Assembly (NCBI RefSeq): GCF_001006805.1
Contig: NZ_LN811368.1
Coordinates: 1 to 44,085 of the forward strand
Direction: 5' to 3'
DNA: 44,085 nucleotides
Source: Microvirga massiliensis
Lineage (GTDB): Bacteria > Pseudomonadota > Alphaproteobacteria > Rhizobiales > Beijerinckiaceae
The notes under the pieces are model-generated. The model saw only the letters and a list, made by a program, of their open reading frames with translations, searched no databases and was not told the DNA's origin. Shown here in pieces: positions 25,823 through 35,699 of the stretch; positions within the stretch are counted from its first letter, which is position 1, and each line of letters starts with the position of its first letter. Made by a program: the position numbers and the translations under genes.

Positions 25823-28800
25823 ATGCAGCGACGCGAAGCTCCAACGTTCGAAGAAATACCGAAGGTAAGGACAGACGAGGCGGCCCGGCAGCGCCTCAAC
25901 GTGTACGAGCCAAACTTCGGGCTGCTCGCCTCCGATTCGAGCTGGCGCAGGAGTTGGGAGCACATCCTCCCCGGCAAGTTCTCGCGCTCGCTCTACAGCG
26001 GTCTGCTGTTCGTCGAGCATTCCACAGGCTACGGCGAACTCTACGAAACGGACGGATATGGGCGCATCCGCACGCCGTTCCTGGGGCAATACAGCCCCCT
26101 CGGTGGGCGCGCTACATGGACGCACATAGTCCCCGGCTACTTTGGTTTGTCCGGCTTCACTGGGCTGTTGCTGTACGACCGCGCGGCGGGGTACGGCCGT
26201 TTCTATGACAGCGACGGTGAGGGCGGCTTCCTCCCGCGTAGTGAATACTCCGGCTGGCGCACGTCGTGGACGCATATCGTCGCCGGGCGCTTCGTCGAAT
26301 CGTCGCCGTATAGTAGTGTGTTCTTCTATGACGCCAACGAGAGCTTCGGCGAGGTCTGGGCGACGAATGGAACGGGACTGGCAGGCGATGCGCCGCAGCA
26401 CACGTTCAGGCACGACGCGGACGCATCGTTTACGCATGTTCTTGCCGGCGATTTTCACTGGACACCCGGCTTCATCGAAAACGTTCCGACGTTGAGTGAT
26501 CTATTCTTCTACGACGCCCGCTCGGGGCGCGGCGAGATGTATCGATGTGACAGGTTTTCCGACGGTGTCGTGTTCGAAAAGACGGCCTCGGCCGACACGT
26601 TGCCGCGCCACGTGAGCAGCGTCATCGCAGGAAATTTCGGCGGGCTCGGCAACACCGACGTCGCGTTCTTCGACGGATCGACAGGGACTGTGGCCTTCGT
26701 TGCCTTCAAGGACACTAGCGACACCACGGCCGATATCATCGTCCGAGAAACGCAATCGGGGCTGCGGCGCGGCCCGACGATAATCGCCGTCGCAGGCAAC
26801 TTTTGGATGGCGAACGAGGAGGATCACTGGTTCAGCGACGGGCCACCGGTGTCGTCGCCGCCGCAATTCGATCCCAACTGGCGTTTCGGTACCGGCACAT
26901 TCTCCGATCTGCTGATCTACGATCGTGTCGCGGGCCGAGGCGAATTCTACTTCCACGAGCCACTCGCGCCTCCGCCGGAACCGCTCGAGGGCTATATCAC
27001 ATCGACCACGTCGCACAATGGATCACCCGCGCGTTCGACGGGAAGCGTGTTGCCGGGAGAAACCATCGCGTTTCATGTCAGCAGCCAGCACGGACCGTAC
27101 ACCATCACGATCTATCGCCAGGGCTCAGAGCACGGCCATCTCGAACAAGAGATGGCGACGATTGAAGGATTGCCGAGCAATCCAACGCCGCTTCCGATCG
27201 CGCGCAACGCGTACCGCGACGGCGCGCGGTGGCCCTCGGTCGCGACCTTCGTCATCCCAGACTGGTCGAGCGGCTTCTATGTAGCGCGGGTTAGCACTCA
27301 GAACTGGCCTATTTATACGGTGGACATTCCGTTCGTGGTTCGTGCGCCTTCCGCAACGACGAGCGGCGTGCTGCTCGTGCTCGGCGACGCAACCTGGTAT
27401 TCGTACAATGATTGGGGCGGCCGCAATTCATACGGGCATCTCACAGGCAGCGACTTCGGCGGTGCGTATCCGAGCACATCGGCGTTGCGGATTCCCTTTG
27501 GCTTCCAACTATCGTTTGAGCGGCCATTGCACGGCGGCTTCGGCAATTCGCCGCAGACTTGGGAAATTCCGTTCGTGCGCTGGCTGGCGCGCATGGGGAT
27601 CGCAGTGGACGTCTGCACGTCGCGCGACGTGCATTTCGAGCCGCCGAGCACGCGGGAGTATCGCTTACTGTTGCTGGTCGGACATCCCGAATACTGGAGC
27701 GCGCAAATGCGGAGCAACGTCGAGGGCTTCGCGAAGGCCGGCGGTAACGTCGCGTTCTTCGGCGGCAACATCGCGTGGTGGCAGATCCGCATCAGCGACG
27801 ACGGGCGTCAGCTCGCCTGCTATAAGATCGCCGGGTTCGATCCGGTATCGACAGCGCCCGACCGCGCGCTCACGACCGTGCACTGGTTCGATGACCTCGT
27901 GAAGCGCCCCGAAACGAAGCTCACCGGCGTGAGCTGGCTCGGCGACGGCGGGCTCTTCTACGATCAGGACCATCGCTACACCGTCAAGCGTGCGGATCAC
28001 TGGGCTTTTGCAGGAACGCGTCTGCGTAACGGCGACAAGTTCGGCGGCTATAGTAGCAAGCATGATGGCGTCGATGACAGTTCGGTGGCAGGCGCGGAGA
28101 CCGACCGTGTTCAGACGAACGGACCAAATGGATTGAAGTCGCCGGTCGGTTACACACTCGCGAGCATCTACGACCTCCATTCGACGTCGTTTGAAGTCGG
28201 AACGATGGGCATCTTCAGGCCGGAGAGCGGCGCAGGCGAAGTGTTCAACGCCGCCACGAACAACTGGGCGCTCGGTCTCAACATTGCAGAGCCGCACTGG
28301 AATCTCATCGATCAAATCACCCATAACGTTGTCACGCGGCTGGGGTGGGGCCTGTCGAGCGTGTCGCAAGGCAAGAGCATTCCGGGCGCGCCCGTCACGG
28401 CCGTGCTCACGGCGTCCGACCGTATCGCGGTCTTCCTTGCCGACGATCAGGGCGAGGTCTACACGAGCGCCGGCCATCCCGATCATGGGTGGACGCCTTG
28501 GACGAGCGTATCCGAGGGCAGGACGGTGCCGGGCGGGCCTATAGCTGCGGTGCTCACCGGAACCGGTCGCGTGACACTATTCCTCGCCGATCCCGAAGGT
28601 GGTGTTTACACCACGTCAGGAGATGCGCGCGACGGCTGGGCACCATGGACGAGCGTATCTGAGGGCAGCACTGTGCCCGGCGGCCATATAACTGCGGTGC
28701 TCACCGGGACCGATCGCGTGACACTATTCCTCGCCGATCCCGGAGGTGGAGTTTTCACCACGTCGGGAAATGCGCGCGACGGCTGGGCACCGTGGACGAG

Positions 28801-29374
28801 CGTATCTGAGGGCAGCACTATGCCCGGCGCGCGCATCGCGGCCGTCGTGACCGCGCCGAATCGCATCGCGCTTTTCCTTTCCGATCCAGGAGGAGGCGTT
28901 TACACGACCTTGGGCAATGCCACCGAGGGCTGGGCGCCGTGGAGCAGCGTGTCCGAAGGCTCGACCACACCCGGCGGCTACGTCAGCGCGGCCGCAACCT
29001 CTCCGGATTGCATCGCGCTTTTCCTTTCCGATCCAGGAGGGGGCGTTTACACCACCTCGGGAAATCTCGCCGAGGGCTGGAGGCCGTGGGCGAGCGTGTC
29101 CGAGGGTAGCACCACGCCGGGAGCGCCGATTGCAGCGGTAGTTACCGGATCGAAGCGCATCACGCTGGTTCTCTCGGATCCAGTCGGCGGCATCTACACG
29201 ACCTCGGGCAATGGGAGCGACGGCTGGCAGCCATGGACGAGCATCACGCATGCGCTAACGTCACCGGGCGCGCCGATTTTCGCATTGCCGATGCCGTCGC
29301 ACAAGGTGCGGCTCCTCATTGCCGACTCGACCGGCCGCATTTACGCCACGACGAGCTATTTGCCACTCGCCTAA
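25823..29374 (+). CDS. Large protein: propeller, dimethylformamidase-like domain, seven-repeat propeller
   Basis: 1183 residues from ATG 25823, with GGAGG directly upstream; no signal peptide. Residues about 30-385 hold six VCBS-like units (WTHIVPGYF, then TGLLLYDRAAGYGRFYDS). Residues about 387-840 match the N,N-dimethylformamidase large-subunit C-terminal domain (GYITSTTSHNGSPAR, LVLGDATWYSYNDWGG, LLVGHPEYWSAQMR, GGNVAFFGGN). Residues 845-1183 are seven 49-residue repeats (VSEGSTTPGAPIAAV, FLSDPGGGVYTTSGN, DGWxPW), which should close into a lectin-like propeller. Substrate unknown; amidase activity would need residues I cannot verify. It lacks an operon partner and lies between decayed genes, consistent with horizontal acquisition. 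Confidence 0.8.
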   Translation: MQRREAPTFEEIPKVRTDEAARQRLNVYEPNFGLLASDSSWRRSWEHILPGKFSRSLYSGLLFVEHSTGYGELYETDGYGRIRTPFLGQYSPLGGRATWTHIVPGYFGLSGFTGLLLYDRAAGYGRFYDSDGEGGFLPRSEYSGWRTSWTHIVAGRFVESSPYSSVFFYDANESFGEVWATNGTGLAGDAPQHTFRHDADASFTHVLAGDFHWTPGFIENVPTLSDLFFYDARSGRGEMYRCDRFSDGVVFEKTASADTLPRHVSSVIAGNFGGLGNTDVAFFDGSTGTVAFVAFKDTSDTTADIIVRETQSGLRRGPTIIAVAGNFWMANEEDHWFSDGPPVSSPPQFDPNWRFGTGTFSDLLIYDRVAGRGEFYFHEPLAPPPEPLEGYITSTTSHNGSPARSTGSVLPGETIAFHVSSQHGPYTITIYRQGSEHGHLEQEMATIEGLPSNPTPLPIARNAYRDGARWPSVATFVIPDWSSGFYVARVSTQNWPIYTVDIPFVVRAPSATTSGVLLVLGDATWYSYNDWGGRNSYGHLTGSDFGGAYPSTSALRIPFGFQLSFERPLHGGFGNSPQTWEIPFVRWLARMGIAVDVCTSRDVHFEPPSTREYRLLLLVGHPEYWSAQMRSNVEGFAKAGGNVAFFGGNIAWWQIRISDDGRQLACYKIAGFDPVSTAPDRALTTVHWFDDLVKRPETKLTGVSWLGDGGLFYDQDHRYTVKRADHWAFAGTRLRNGDKFGGYSSKHDGVDDSSVAGAETDRVQTNGPNGLKSPVGYTLASIYDLHSTSFEVGTMGIFRPESGAGEVFNAATNNWALGLNIAEPHWNLIDQITHNVVTRLGWGLSSVSQGKSIPGAPVTAVLTASDRIAVFLADDQGEVYTSAGHPDHGWTPWTSVSEGRTVPGGPIAAVLTGTGRVTLFLADPEGGVYTTSGDARDGWAPWTSVSEGSTVPGGHITAVLTGTDRVTLFLADPGGGVFTTSGNARDGWAPWTSVSEGSTMPGARIAAVVTAPNRIALFLSDPGGGVYTTLGNATEGWAPWSSVSEGSTTPGGYVSAAATSPDCIALFLSDPGGGVYTTSGNLAEGWRPWASVSEGSTTPGAPIAAVVTGSKRITLVLSDPVGGIYTTSGNGSDGWQPWTSITHALTSPGAPIFALPMPSHKVRLLIADSTGRIYATTSYLPLA
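28355..29374 (+). repeat. Seven tandem 147-bp coding repeats
   Basis: Seven consecutive copies of a 147-bp unit within the gene above; the last is shorter. Units 2-4 are the most alike, pointing to recent duplication or gene conversion within the array. Each encodes one predicted propeller blade. Confidence 0.85.
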
Positions 29375-29449
29375 TGTAGAACGAACCAGTCTCTCGATGA
29401 CCCGCACCGTCACCGTCCCTCACGAGTGGATCGTTCCCGCTTCGACGAA

Positions 29450-30192
29450 ATGATCCTTTCCCCGCGGCGCTATCAATACGCGCTCGTCATCCCGGTCATC
29501 AATGACGGGGATCGGATCCGGGGCCAGCTCCGGGCGATCCGAGATCTCGGTCTCGCGATCGACGTCATCATCACCGATGGCGGATCAACCGACGGATCCC
29601 TCGACGAGGCGTTCATCAGGACGACAGGCGTCAACACCCTCCTGGTCAAGAAGGGTCCCGGCCGCCTCAGCGCCCAACTCCGCATGGCTTACGCCTGGGC
29701 CCTCGCGCGTGGCTATGAAGGGATCATGACCGTCGACGGCAACGGAAAGGATAGTGTGGATTCCGTCCCGCTCTTCACCCAGGCCCTCGAAAGCGGATAC
29801 GACCTGATCCAGGGCTTGCGCTATGTCGCCGGCGGGATTGCAGAAAACACGCCACTGGATCGCTTGATCGCCGGGAAGTTTGTGCACGCGCCGCTGATCA
29901 GCCTCGGCGCCGGATTCCGCTTCACAGATACTATGAACGGATTTCGGGGTTATTCCGCCAGGGCGCTCAGAGATCCTCGCGTAAACCCATTCCGAGAAGA
30001 GTTCCGCGACTACAACCTCCTGTTCTATCTGTCGGTTCGGATCCCGCGTCTTGGTTACAGGCCTGCGAGGTGCCTGTCTCCCGGCGCTATCCGCCGAAAG
30101 GGCGGACACCCACCAAGATCAGTGGCTTGAGCGGCCGCTTAGCGATGGTGGGCGAGCTGATCGGAGCAGTTGCGGGGCGGTCGAATCCGTGA
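29450..30192 (+). pseudogene. Family 2 glycosyltransferase, frameshifted near its end
   Basis: GT-A fold glycosyltransferase: YALVIPVINDGDRIRGQL, VIITDGGSTDGSL and TVDGNGKDSVDSVPLF, the DPM1-like pattern for transfer to a lipid or glycan acceptor. From ATG 29450 the frame runs to RIPRLGYRP and then into the wrong frame, ending at 30130. In the +1 frame from about 30062 the natural ending appears, CEVPVSRRYPPKGRTPTKISGL then GRLAMVGELIGAVAG, to TGA 30190-30192. One missing G in caggcctgc explains it. An 18-codon frame (ATG 29397) ends over the start codon (ATGA) and may be a leader. A sequencing error cannot be excluded. Confidence 0.7.
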
Positions 30193-30573
30193 CCCCAACC
30201 AAGGCTTTGGCCGAGTGTGTGGCCATCTTGCACTTCCTTCGAACCGTCCCACCGCCAGGTCACGCGCCTCAGATCTACTCTTCGTGAGCGGTGTCGGCTC
30301 GGCACGATGGGATGCAGCCCCTCATTCACGCTGCATGGCGGTGTTCTTTAAGCCCATTGATCCCCGGAAGCGCGGACTCTTCCGCTTGTGAGATCGCTTG
30401 ATCGCGCAGGAAGCGGCAGATCAAGCATTTCATCTTGCCCTGCGTCGGATCCGATACAGTTGTCACCCTGATCGTGAGCACCAGGCAGCTTGAGGAAAGC
30501 AGATGATCCTGGATCGGAGCAAGCTCAATGGCCTATGGTCCTTATGTTGCCCCCACGTGGGGAGTCGGCAGCC
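30193..30573. other. Intergenic region upstream of cytochrome/oxidoreductase operon
   Basis: 380 bp with no recognisable gene. It should contain the promoter of the three-gene operon, but no clear -35/-10 pair stands out. Confidence 0.4.
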
Positions 30574-31950
30574 ATGAGGGCCCTGCGGACCCTCGCTGGC
30601 TTCGCAATCCTCCTCGTCCTCGGTGCAGGAGCCTTTGTCGCCCATGCCTGGCAATCAGAGATTGACCCGATCGATCCGCCTGCGCAGACAAGCTTCGACC
30701 GAGCGCTCGTGACACGCGGCGCTGACCTGGCCGCCATCGGTAACTGCAACGTCTGCCACACGGCTCCGGGCGGAGAACCATTCGCCGGCGGCCTCGGCAT
30801 CCCGACACCCTTCGGAACCATCCATTCGACCAACATCACGCCCGATCCGGAGACCGGCATCGGTCGCTGGTCGGAGGCCGCATTCATTCGATCCATGCGA
30901 GAGGGCGTGGATCGCGAAGGCCGGCATCTCTATCCCGCGTTCCCTTACGATCACTTCACCCTCGTGTCCGATGAGGACAACCGCGCCCTCTACGCGTTTC
31001 TGATGACGCGCAAAGCCGTTGCGGCAACGCCGCCTGCAAACGAGCTTTCGTTCCCGTTCAACTTGCGGATCCTTTTGGCAGGTTGGAAGGCGCTCTATTT
31101 CCGCGAAGGGCCGTTCCAGCCGGCCCCGAACCGGTCCGAGGAGTGGAACCGCGGGCGTTATCTGACGGAGGGTTTGAGCCATTGCGGGGCCTGCCACACG
31201 CCGCGAAACCGGTTGGGTGCAGAGAAGAAGGACGAGTATTTCGCGGGAGCGGAGGTCGAGAACTGGACCGTCTATGCGATCAACATGAACTCGCCAGCTC
31301 CTGTACCCTGGAACCAGGAGAGCCTCGCATTCTACCTGCGCCATGGTTGGCATGAGCACCATGGTGCCTCCCGGGGCTCGATGGCCCCGGTCACCGCCAA
31401 TCTCGGCTCGATTCCCAAAGCCGACGTGAAAGCGATCGCAGCCTATGTGGCTGACGTCATGGGTCGTCCGAGTCAGGAGCGGATCGCCCGGGGTGAGGCT
31501 GCCTTGGCCACGGCTCGGAAGGAAAGCGAATCGCCTTTCGCTATATCGGCGAACTCGACGAACGGAATTGGCGAGGCCATCTTCCTCAGCGCCTGCCAAG
31601 GCTGCCATGACGGGCGCCGCCCTGTGCCGTTCGGAGGTCTCAATCTCCATCTCAGCTCCGCCGTCAACGCGCCCAATGCGCAGAACATCATCAATGTCAC
31701 CCTCTTTGGCCTGCCTGCGGCCCGAGGTGAGCCGAGTGCCATGATGCCGGCCTATCGCGGCGTCCTGAACCAAGATCAGCTTGTGGCCCTGCTCGACTAT
31801 ATTCGCGACCGGTTCAGTGAGGAGCCGGCTTGGACCGACACGCGAGAGCGTGTCGCGGCGACGATGAACGGCGAACGCGAAGTGCCCATTTACAGAATGG
31901 ACGGCACGACGCAGGCTCCACCGGAAACGAGCATGAGGACCGCACCATGA
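30574..31950 (+). CDS. Tri-haem cytochrome c subunit of a molybdenum oxidoreductase
   Basis: 458 residues from ATG 30574 (GGAG upstream). An N-terminal membrane anchor or signal (LRTLAGFAILLVLGAGAFVAHA) precedes three CxxCH haem sites: CNVCH at 58-62, CGACH (in SHCGACHTPRNRLG) and CQGCH. This is the layout of cytochrome subunits of membrane-bound aldehyde or alcohol dehydrogenases, which pass electrons to the quinone pool or an oxidase. Its stop overlaps the next start (ATGA, 31947-31950). Confidence 0.9.
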   Translation: MRALRTLAGFAILLVLGAGAFVAHAWQSEIDPIDPPAQTSFDRALVTRGADLAAIGNCNVCHTAPGGEPFAGGLGIPTPFGTIHSTNITPDPETGIGRWSEAAFIRSMREGVDREGRHLYPAFPYDHFTLVSDEDNRALYAFLMTRKAVAATPPANELSFPFNLRILLAGWKALYFREGPFQPAPNRSEEWNRGRYLTEGLSHCGACHTPRNRLGAEKKDEYFAGAEVENWTVYAINMNSPAPVPWNQESLAFYLRHGWHEHHGASRGSMAPVTANLGSIPKADVKAIAAYVADVMGRPSQERIARGEAALATARKESESPFAISANSTNGIGEAIFLSACQGCHDGRRPVPFGGLNLHLSSAVNAPNAQNIINVTLFGLPAARGEPSAMMPAYRGVLNQDQLVALLDYIRDRFSEEPAWTDTRERVAATMNGEREVPIYRMDGTTQAPPETSMRTAP

Positions 31951-32435
31951 CCGTGACCCTGACCGTCAACGGCAAGACCCAGCGGGTGGATGCCGATCCC
32001 GAGACGCCGCTGCTTTACGTGCTGCGCGATCATCTGGAACTCAACGGCGCGAAATATGGTTGCGGCGTCGGACAATGCGGTGCCTGCACCGTCATGGTCG
32101 ATGGCGAGGCCGTGCTCTCCTGCGTCACACCCGTTCTGCTTCTGGAGGGGCGCCGCGTCACCACCGTGGAAGGCCTGGGGACGCCGGAGAAGCTCGGGCC
32201 GATGCAGCAGGCCTTCATCGAGGAGCAGGCGGCCCAGTGCGGCTACTGCATTCCGGGCATGATGATGCGCGCACAAGCCCTTCTGCAGGCGAATCCCAAA
32301 GTCGACGAAGCGGCGGTTCGCGCTCATCTCGAGCCTAACCTCTGCCGCTGCGGCACGCATATGCGGATCATCAAGGCCGTGATGCGCGCCGGCGAAATGA
32401 TGCAACAGAACTCCCGAAACGGTGGAGCTTCCTGA
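31947..32435 (+). CDS. [2Fe-2S] subunit of xanthine dehydrogenase-family oxidoreductase
   Basis: 162 residues. The plant-type ferredoxin cluster (CGVGQCGACTVMVDG...LSC) and the second helical-domain cluster (CGYCIPGMMM...CRCGTH) are intact. This is the IorA-like small subunit, carrying electrons from the molybdenum site to the cytochrome. Overlaps both neighbours (4 bp upstream, 1 bp downstream), so it is translationally coupled. Confidence 0.92.
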   Translation: MTVTLTVNGKTQRVDADPETPLLYVLRDHLELNGAKYGCGVGQCGACTVMVDGEAVLSCVTPVLLLEGRRVTTVEGLGTPEKLGPMQQAFIEEQAAQCGYCIPGMMMRAQALLQANPKVDEAAVRAHLEPNLCRCGTHMRIIKAVMRAGEMMQQNSRNGGAS

Positions 32436-34687
32436 TGACCCGCTCCGATGTGACCAATCCCACGCGACGCGGCGTTCTCGCCGGGGGTGGCTCCCTGGTT
32501 GTCAGCTTCGCTCTCCTGACGCAGGCCTTCGCCCAAGAGGGCGAGGTACAAGCGACGGCACCTCCTGCCCAGCCGAAGCCGAAATTGCCCGGAAGCCTGT
32601 CGGGCGACCCCTTCCTCGATGCCTGGATCCGCATCGACGCCTCCGGCGAGATTTCCGTCTTCACGGGCAAGGCCGAGCTGGGACAGGGCCTCAAGACCGC
32701 CATCCTTCAGATCGCCGCAGAGGAGTTGGAAGTCGACCCAGCCACGATCCGCCTGGTCACGGCCGATACCGGACAGACCCCGAACGAGGGTTACACCGCT
32801 GGCAGTCAGTCCATGCAGAACAGTGGCACCGCTGTCCGCCACGCGGCGGCTCAGGTGCGCGAGATCCTCATCGGCCAGGCGGCAGACCAGTGGCAGGTTC
32901 CGGCAGACCAGTTGCGCGCCGAGAACGGGAGAGTGATCAGGCCAGATGGTCAGGCGCGCGACTACGGCTCCCTCGTCTCGGCTGAAATCCTGCATGTCGA
33001 GGCGACGCCACAATCGCGTCTCAAGCCGACAGACCGCTTCCGCGTCATGGGTAAGTCCATGGCGCGCGTCGACATTCCGGCCAAAGTAACGGGCACGCCG
33101 ATTTACGTGCAGGATTTGCGCATGCCGGGAATGGTCCATGCGCGGGTAGTGCGTCCGCCCCGTCCTGGGGCAATCCTCACGGACCTGGATGCATCCGGCG
33201 TCGAGCGGATGCCGGGTGTCGTGGCCGTGGTCCGGAACGGCAGCTTCCTGGCCGTAGTGGCCGAACGGGAGTTCCAGGCGATCCAGGCGATGCGGGTGCT
33301 CGAGGCGAAGGCACGTTGGTCGGAGGGCATGAGATTTCCTAACCCAGCCAACTTCATCCAGTCCCTGAAAAATCTCCCCTCGCAACAGGGCGTGGTCGCC
33401 GAGAAAAACCAGGCAGCCGTTGCGGCAGCGCAAACCTTCCAGGCCACATTCACGCGCCCCTATCAGATCCATGGCTCGATCGGCCCATCCTGTGCGGTGG
33501 CGCTGTTCGAGAACGGCACCACCACGGTCTGGAGCCACACGCAAGGCGTCTATCCCGACCGTGCGGCCATCTCGGAAATGCTCGGCGTCCAGCCGGAGCA
33601 GGTGCGCGTGGTCCACGTGGAGGGCTCCGGCTGCTACGGCCACAACGGAGCCGACGATGCGGCCGCCGATGCCGCACTCATCGCCCAGGCGGTGCCGGGC
33701 CGGCCGGTTCGCCTGCAATGGATGCGCGAGCAGGAGCATGCCTGGGAACCCTATGGCCCTGCGATGCTGACCGAGGTGCGCGCTTCGCTCGATCAGACCG
33801 GGAAAATCGTCGAGTGGAACTACGACCTGTGGAGCAACACCCACAGCACGCGTCCGGGACCTGCCGGTTCGCTCATCGCAGCGCGTTCCCTGCCGACGCC
33901 GTTCCAGCCGCCGCCGGCACAACTCAGCATTACGCCCTCCGGCAACGGTGATCGCAATGCGGTGCCGCTCTATTCGATCCCGAACATGCGCGTGATCTGG
34001 CACTTCCTGCCGGAAATGCCCTTGCGCGTCTCGGCCCTGAGAGCGCTCGGCGCCTATACGAATGTGTTCGCGATCGAAAGCGCGATGGATGAACTCGCCC
34101 TGCTGACGAACGCCGATCCGGTCGAATTCCGCTTGCGCCACATGGAGGATCCGCGCGCACGAGCGGTGATCGAAGCCGCCGCCACTGGCTTCGGCTGGTC
34201 CAAAGATCCCCTGCCGGAGGGGCGGGGACGGGGCTTCGCCTTCGCTCGCTACAAGAATTTGGCGGCCTATCTCGCGATGGCGCTCGAACTAGAGGTGGAG
34301 CGCGAGACAGGGCGCACCCGTATCATCCGGGTAACGGCGGCAATCGATAGCGGCGAGGTGATTAATCCCAACGGGATCCGGAACCAGACCGAGGGCGGCA
34401 TTATTCAGGCCGCAAGCTGGACTCTGTATGAAGCCGTCACTTTTGAGGAAGCCGGCATCACCAGTATCGACTGGTCAAGCTATCCGATCATGCGGTTCGG
34501 TTCAGTGCCGGAGAAAATCGATGTGCACATCATGGACAGGCCGGGCGAGCCTTTCCTTGGGACCGGGGAAGCCACTCAAGGACCCACTCCGGCTGCTATC
34601 GCCAATGCCATTAGGCATGCGACTGGAAAACGGCTCTACGATCTCCCGTTCCGGGCCGAGAAGGTAAAGGCCGCTATCGGCGTATGA
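32435..34687 (+). CDS. Molybdopterin-binding subunit, Tat-exported (IorB-like)
   Basis: 750 residues. A Tat-type leader (TRRGVLAGGGSLVVSFALL) predicts periplasmic location. Family landmarks are GKAELGQGLKTAILQIAAEEL, GYTAGSQSMQNSG, HGSIGPSCAVALF and, near the end, the GTGEATQGPTPAAIANA segment with the probable catalytic Glu. Single-chain length fits isoquinoline 1-oxidoreductase beta and related aldehyde oxidoreductases. Substrate cannot be read from sequence: an N-heterocycle or aldehyde is likely. With the cytochrome and [2Fe-2S] subunits it forms a complete periplasmic enzyme. No XdhC/CoxF maturation gene follows. Confidence 0.9.
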   Translation: MTRSDVTNPTRRGVLAGGGSLVVSFALLTQAFAQEGEVQATAPPAQPKPKLPGSLSGDPFLDAWIRIDASGEISVFTGKAELGQGLKTAILQIAAEELEVDPATIRLVTADTGQTPNEGYTAGSQSMQNSGTAVRHAAAQVREILIGQAADQWQVPADQLRAENGRVIRPDGQARDYGSLVSAEILHVEATPQSRLKPTDRFRVMGKSMARVDIPAKVTGTPIYVQDLRMPGMVHARVVRPPRPGAILTDLDASGVERMPGVVAVVRNGSFLAVVAEREFQAIQAMRVLEAKARWSEGMRFPNPANFIQSLKNLPSQQGVVAEKNQAAVAAAQTFQATFTRPYQIHGSIGPSCAVALFENGTTTVWSHTQGVYPDRAAISEMLGVQPEQVRVVHVEGSGCYGHNGADDAAADAALIAQAVPGRPVRLQWMREQEHAWEPYGPAMLTEVRASLDQTGKIVEWNYDLWSNTHSTRPGPAGSLIAARSLPTPFQPPPAQLSITPSGNGDRNAVPLYSIPNMRVIWHFLPEMPLRVSALRALGAYTNVFAIESAMDELALLTNADPVEFRLRHMEDPRARAVIEAAATGFGWSKDPLPEGRGRGFAFARYKNLAAYLAMALELEVERETGRTRIIRVTAAIDSGEVINPNGIRNQTEGGIIQAASWTLYEAVTFEEAGITSIDWSSYPIMRFGSVPEKIDVHIMDRPGEPFLGTGEATQGPTPAAIANAIRHATGKRLYDLPFRAEKVKAAIGV

Positions 34688-35178
34688 GAACCGTGAGTGA
34701 GGCGTCCGCCTTTCAGCCGGTTCCCCCAAATTGACTGTCTCCTGATATTCCCGTCACGTCCGAGACAGTCCACGATCCTGTCGTTCAGTACTACGCTTGC
34801 TGATCTTAACAAATGCAGGCGGGGCTGCCTCTTACGCTACGTGCATCGCGGTTTCGCTGTCGCAGAGTTGTCCGGCGTATAGGCTGGATCCTCGATCGGG
34901 ATCACCTGATAGGTCGCTGCCACCTGAATTGCGACGCCTCGATCCCGAGCGCCGACACGTCGATCTCAACTCATAATTCGGCGCGACTCTGTTTCGATTG
35001 CTCTCCCGCTCTCATCTCGAGCTCCCCAGCGATTCAAGCCGGAGCTTACAGAGAGAGAGTCGGATCAGACCAGGTCGTTTTATCTACCGAGTGCCACACA
35101 GAATCATACCCAGCCTCTGGTACCATTCAGCAGCTGTTTAGCCATCGCCAAATTCAAAATCCCAGAAAGAACCCTCTC
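34688..35178. other. Gene-free stretch after the oxidoreductase operon
   Basis: About 490 bp. Open in one plus frame but with unstructured translation; nothing recognised. No strong T-run terminator was seen after 34687. Confidence 0.35.
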
Positions 35179-35505
35179 ATGCCTGTTCTCACCGACGACC
35201 AATACCGCACTATCGAGAATAATACTTCTGCCCTCGCATTTTCGATTGATGCGAACGCGATCAATTGGAGGGCCGTCGGCGAAGATGATCCCCTGGACAG
35301 GCTTCTGGCTACCGTCCTGATCGGAGTCTCATTTCACCACCTCGAGGCCCGCGAGATTACAGAAGACGAGGATGATGGAATCGGCTTCAAGTCCTATCCT
35401 GAGGACTACGACACCCTGCGCGAGCTCGCCGGCGGTCGCCCCTCCTCGACAATGTCGATCGAAGGGCACGACTATATTCTCTTTCTCACGCCCTATTGCG
35501 CATAG
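35179..35505 (+). CDS. Small acidic protein of unknown function
   Basis: 108 residues from ATG 35179. The upstream extension of the frame lacks protein-like composition. Helical and acidic (DRLLATVLIGVSFHHLEAREITEDEDDGIGF), ending GHDYILFLTPYCA. No family recognised. The ribosome site is weak (AGAA). Confidence 0.55.
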   Translation: MPVLTDDQYRTIENNTSALAFSIDANAINWRAVGEDDPLDRLLATVLIGVSFHHLEAREITEDEDDGIGFKSYPEDYDTLRELAGGRPSSTMSIEGHDYILFLTPYCA

Positions 35506-35699
35506 GGCTCATTGCGTTGAGCCGAACCGAATACGAGGCTCTTGGGGGCCGAACCGGTACGGTCGCCAGTCATCACCCTGACACACTTCACGGATCGATC
35601 CGGTCGCACCCTGATCTTTGGGGCAGGCTGAGATCGGTGCAGTGCTCAAACGACCCAGTACTGCCGCCATCCATGAACCTACGTTCTTGAGCGGACACT

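Noticed and set aside
32324..34141. 605-codon minus-strand frame opposite the molybdenum subunit
   Set aside because: The plus strand encodes a complete conserved enzyme. The antisense reading has Arg/His-rich composition and no family features.
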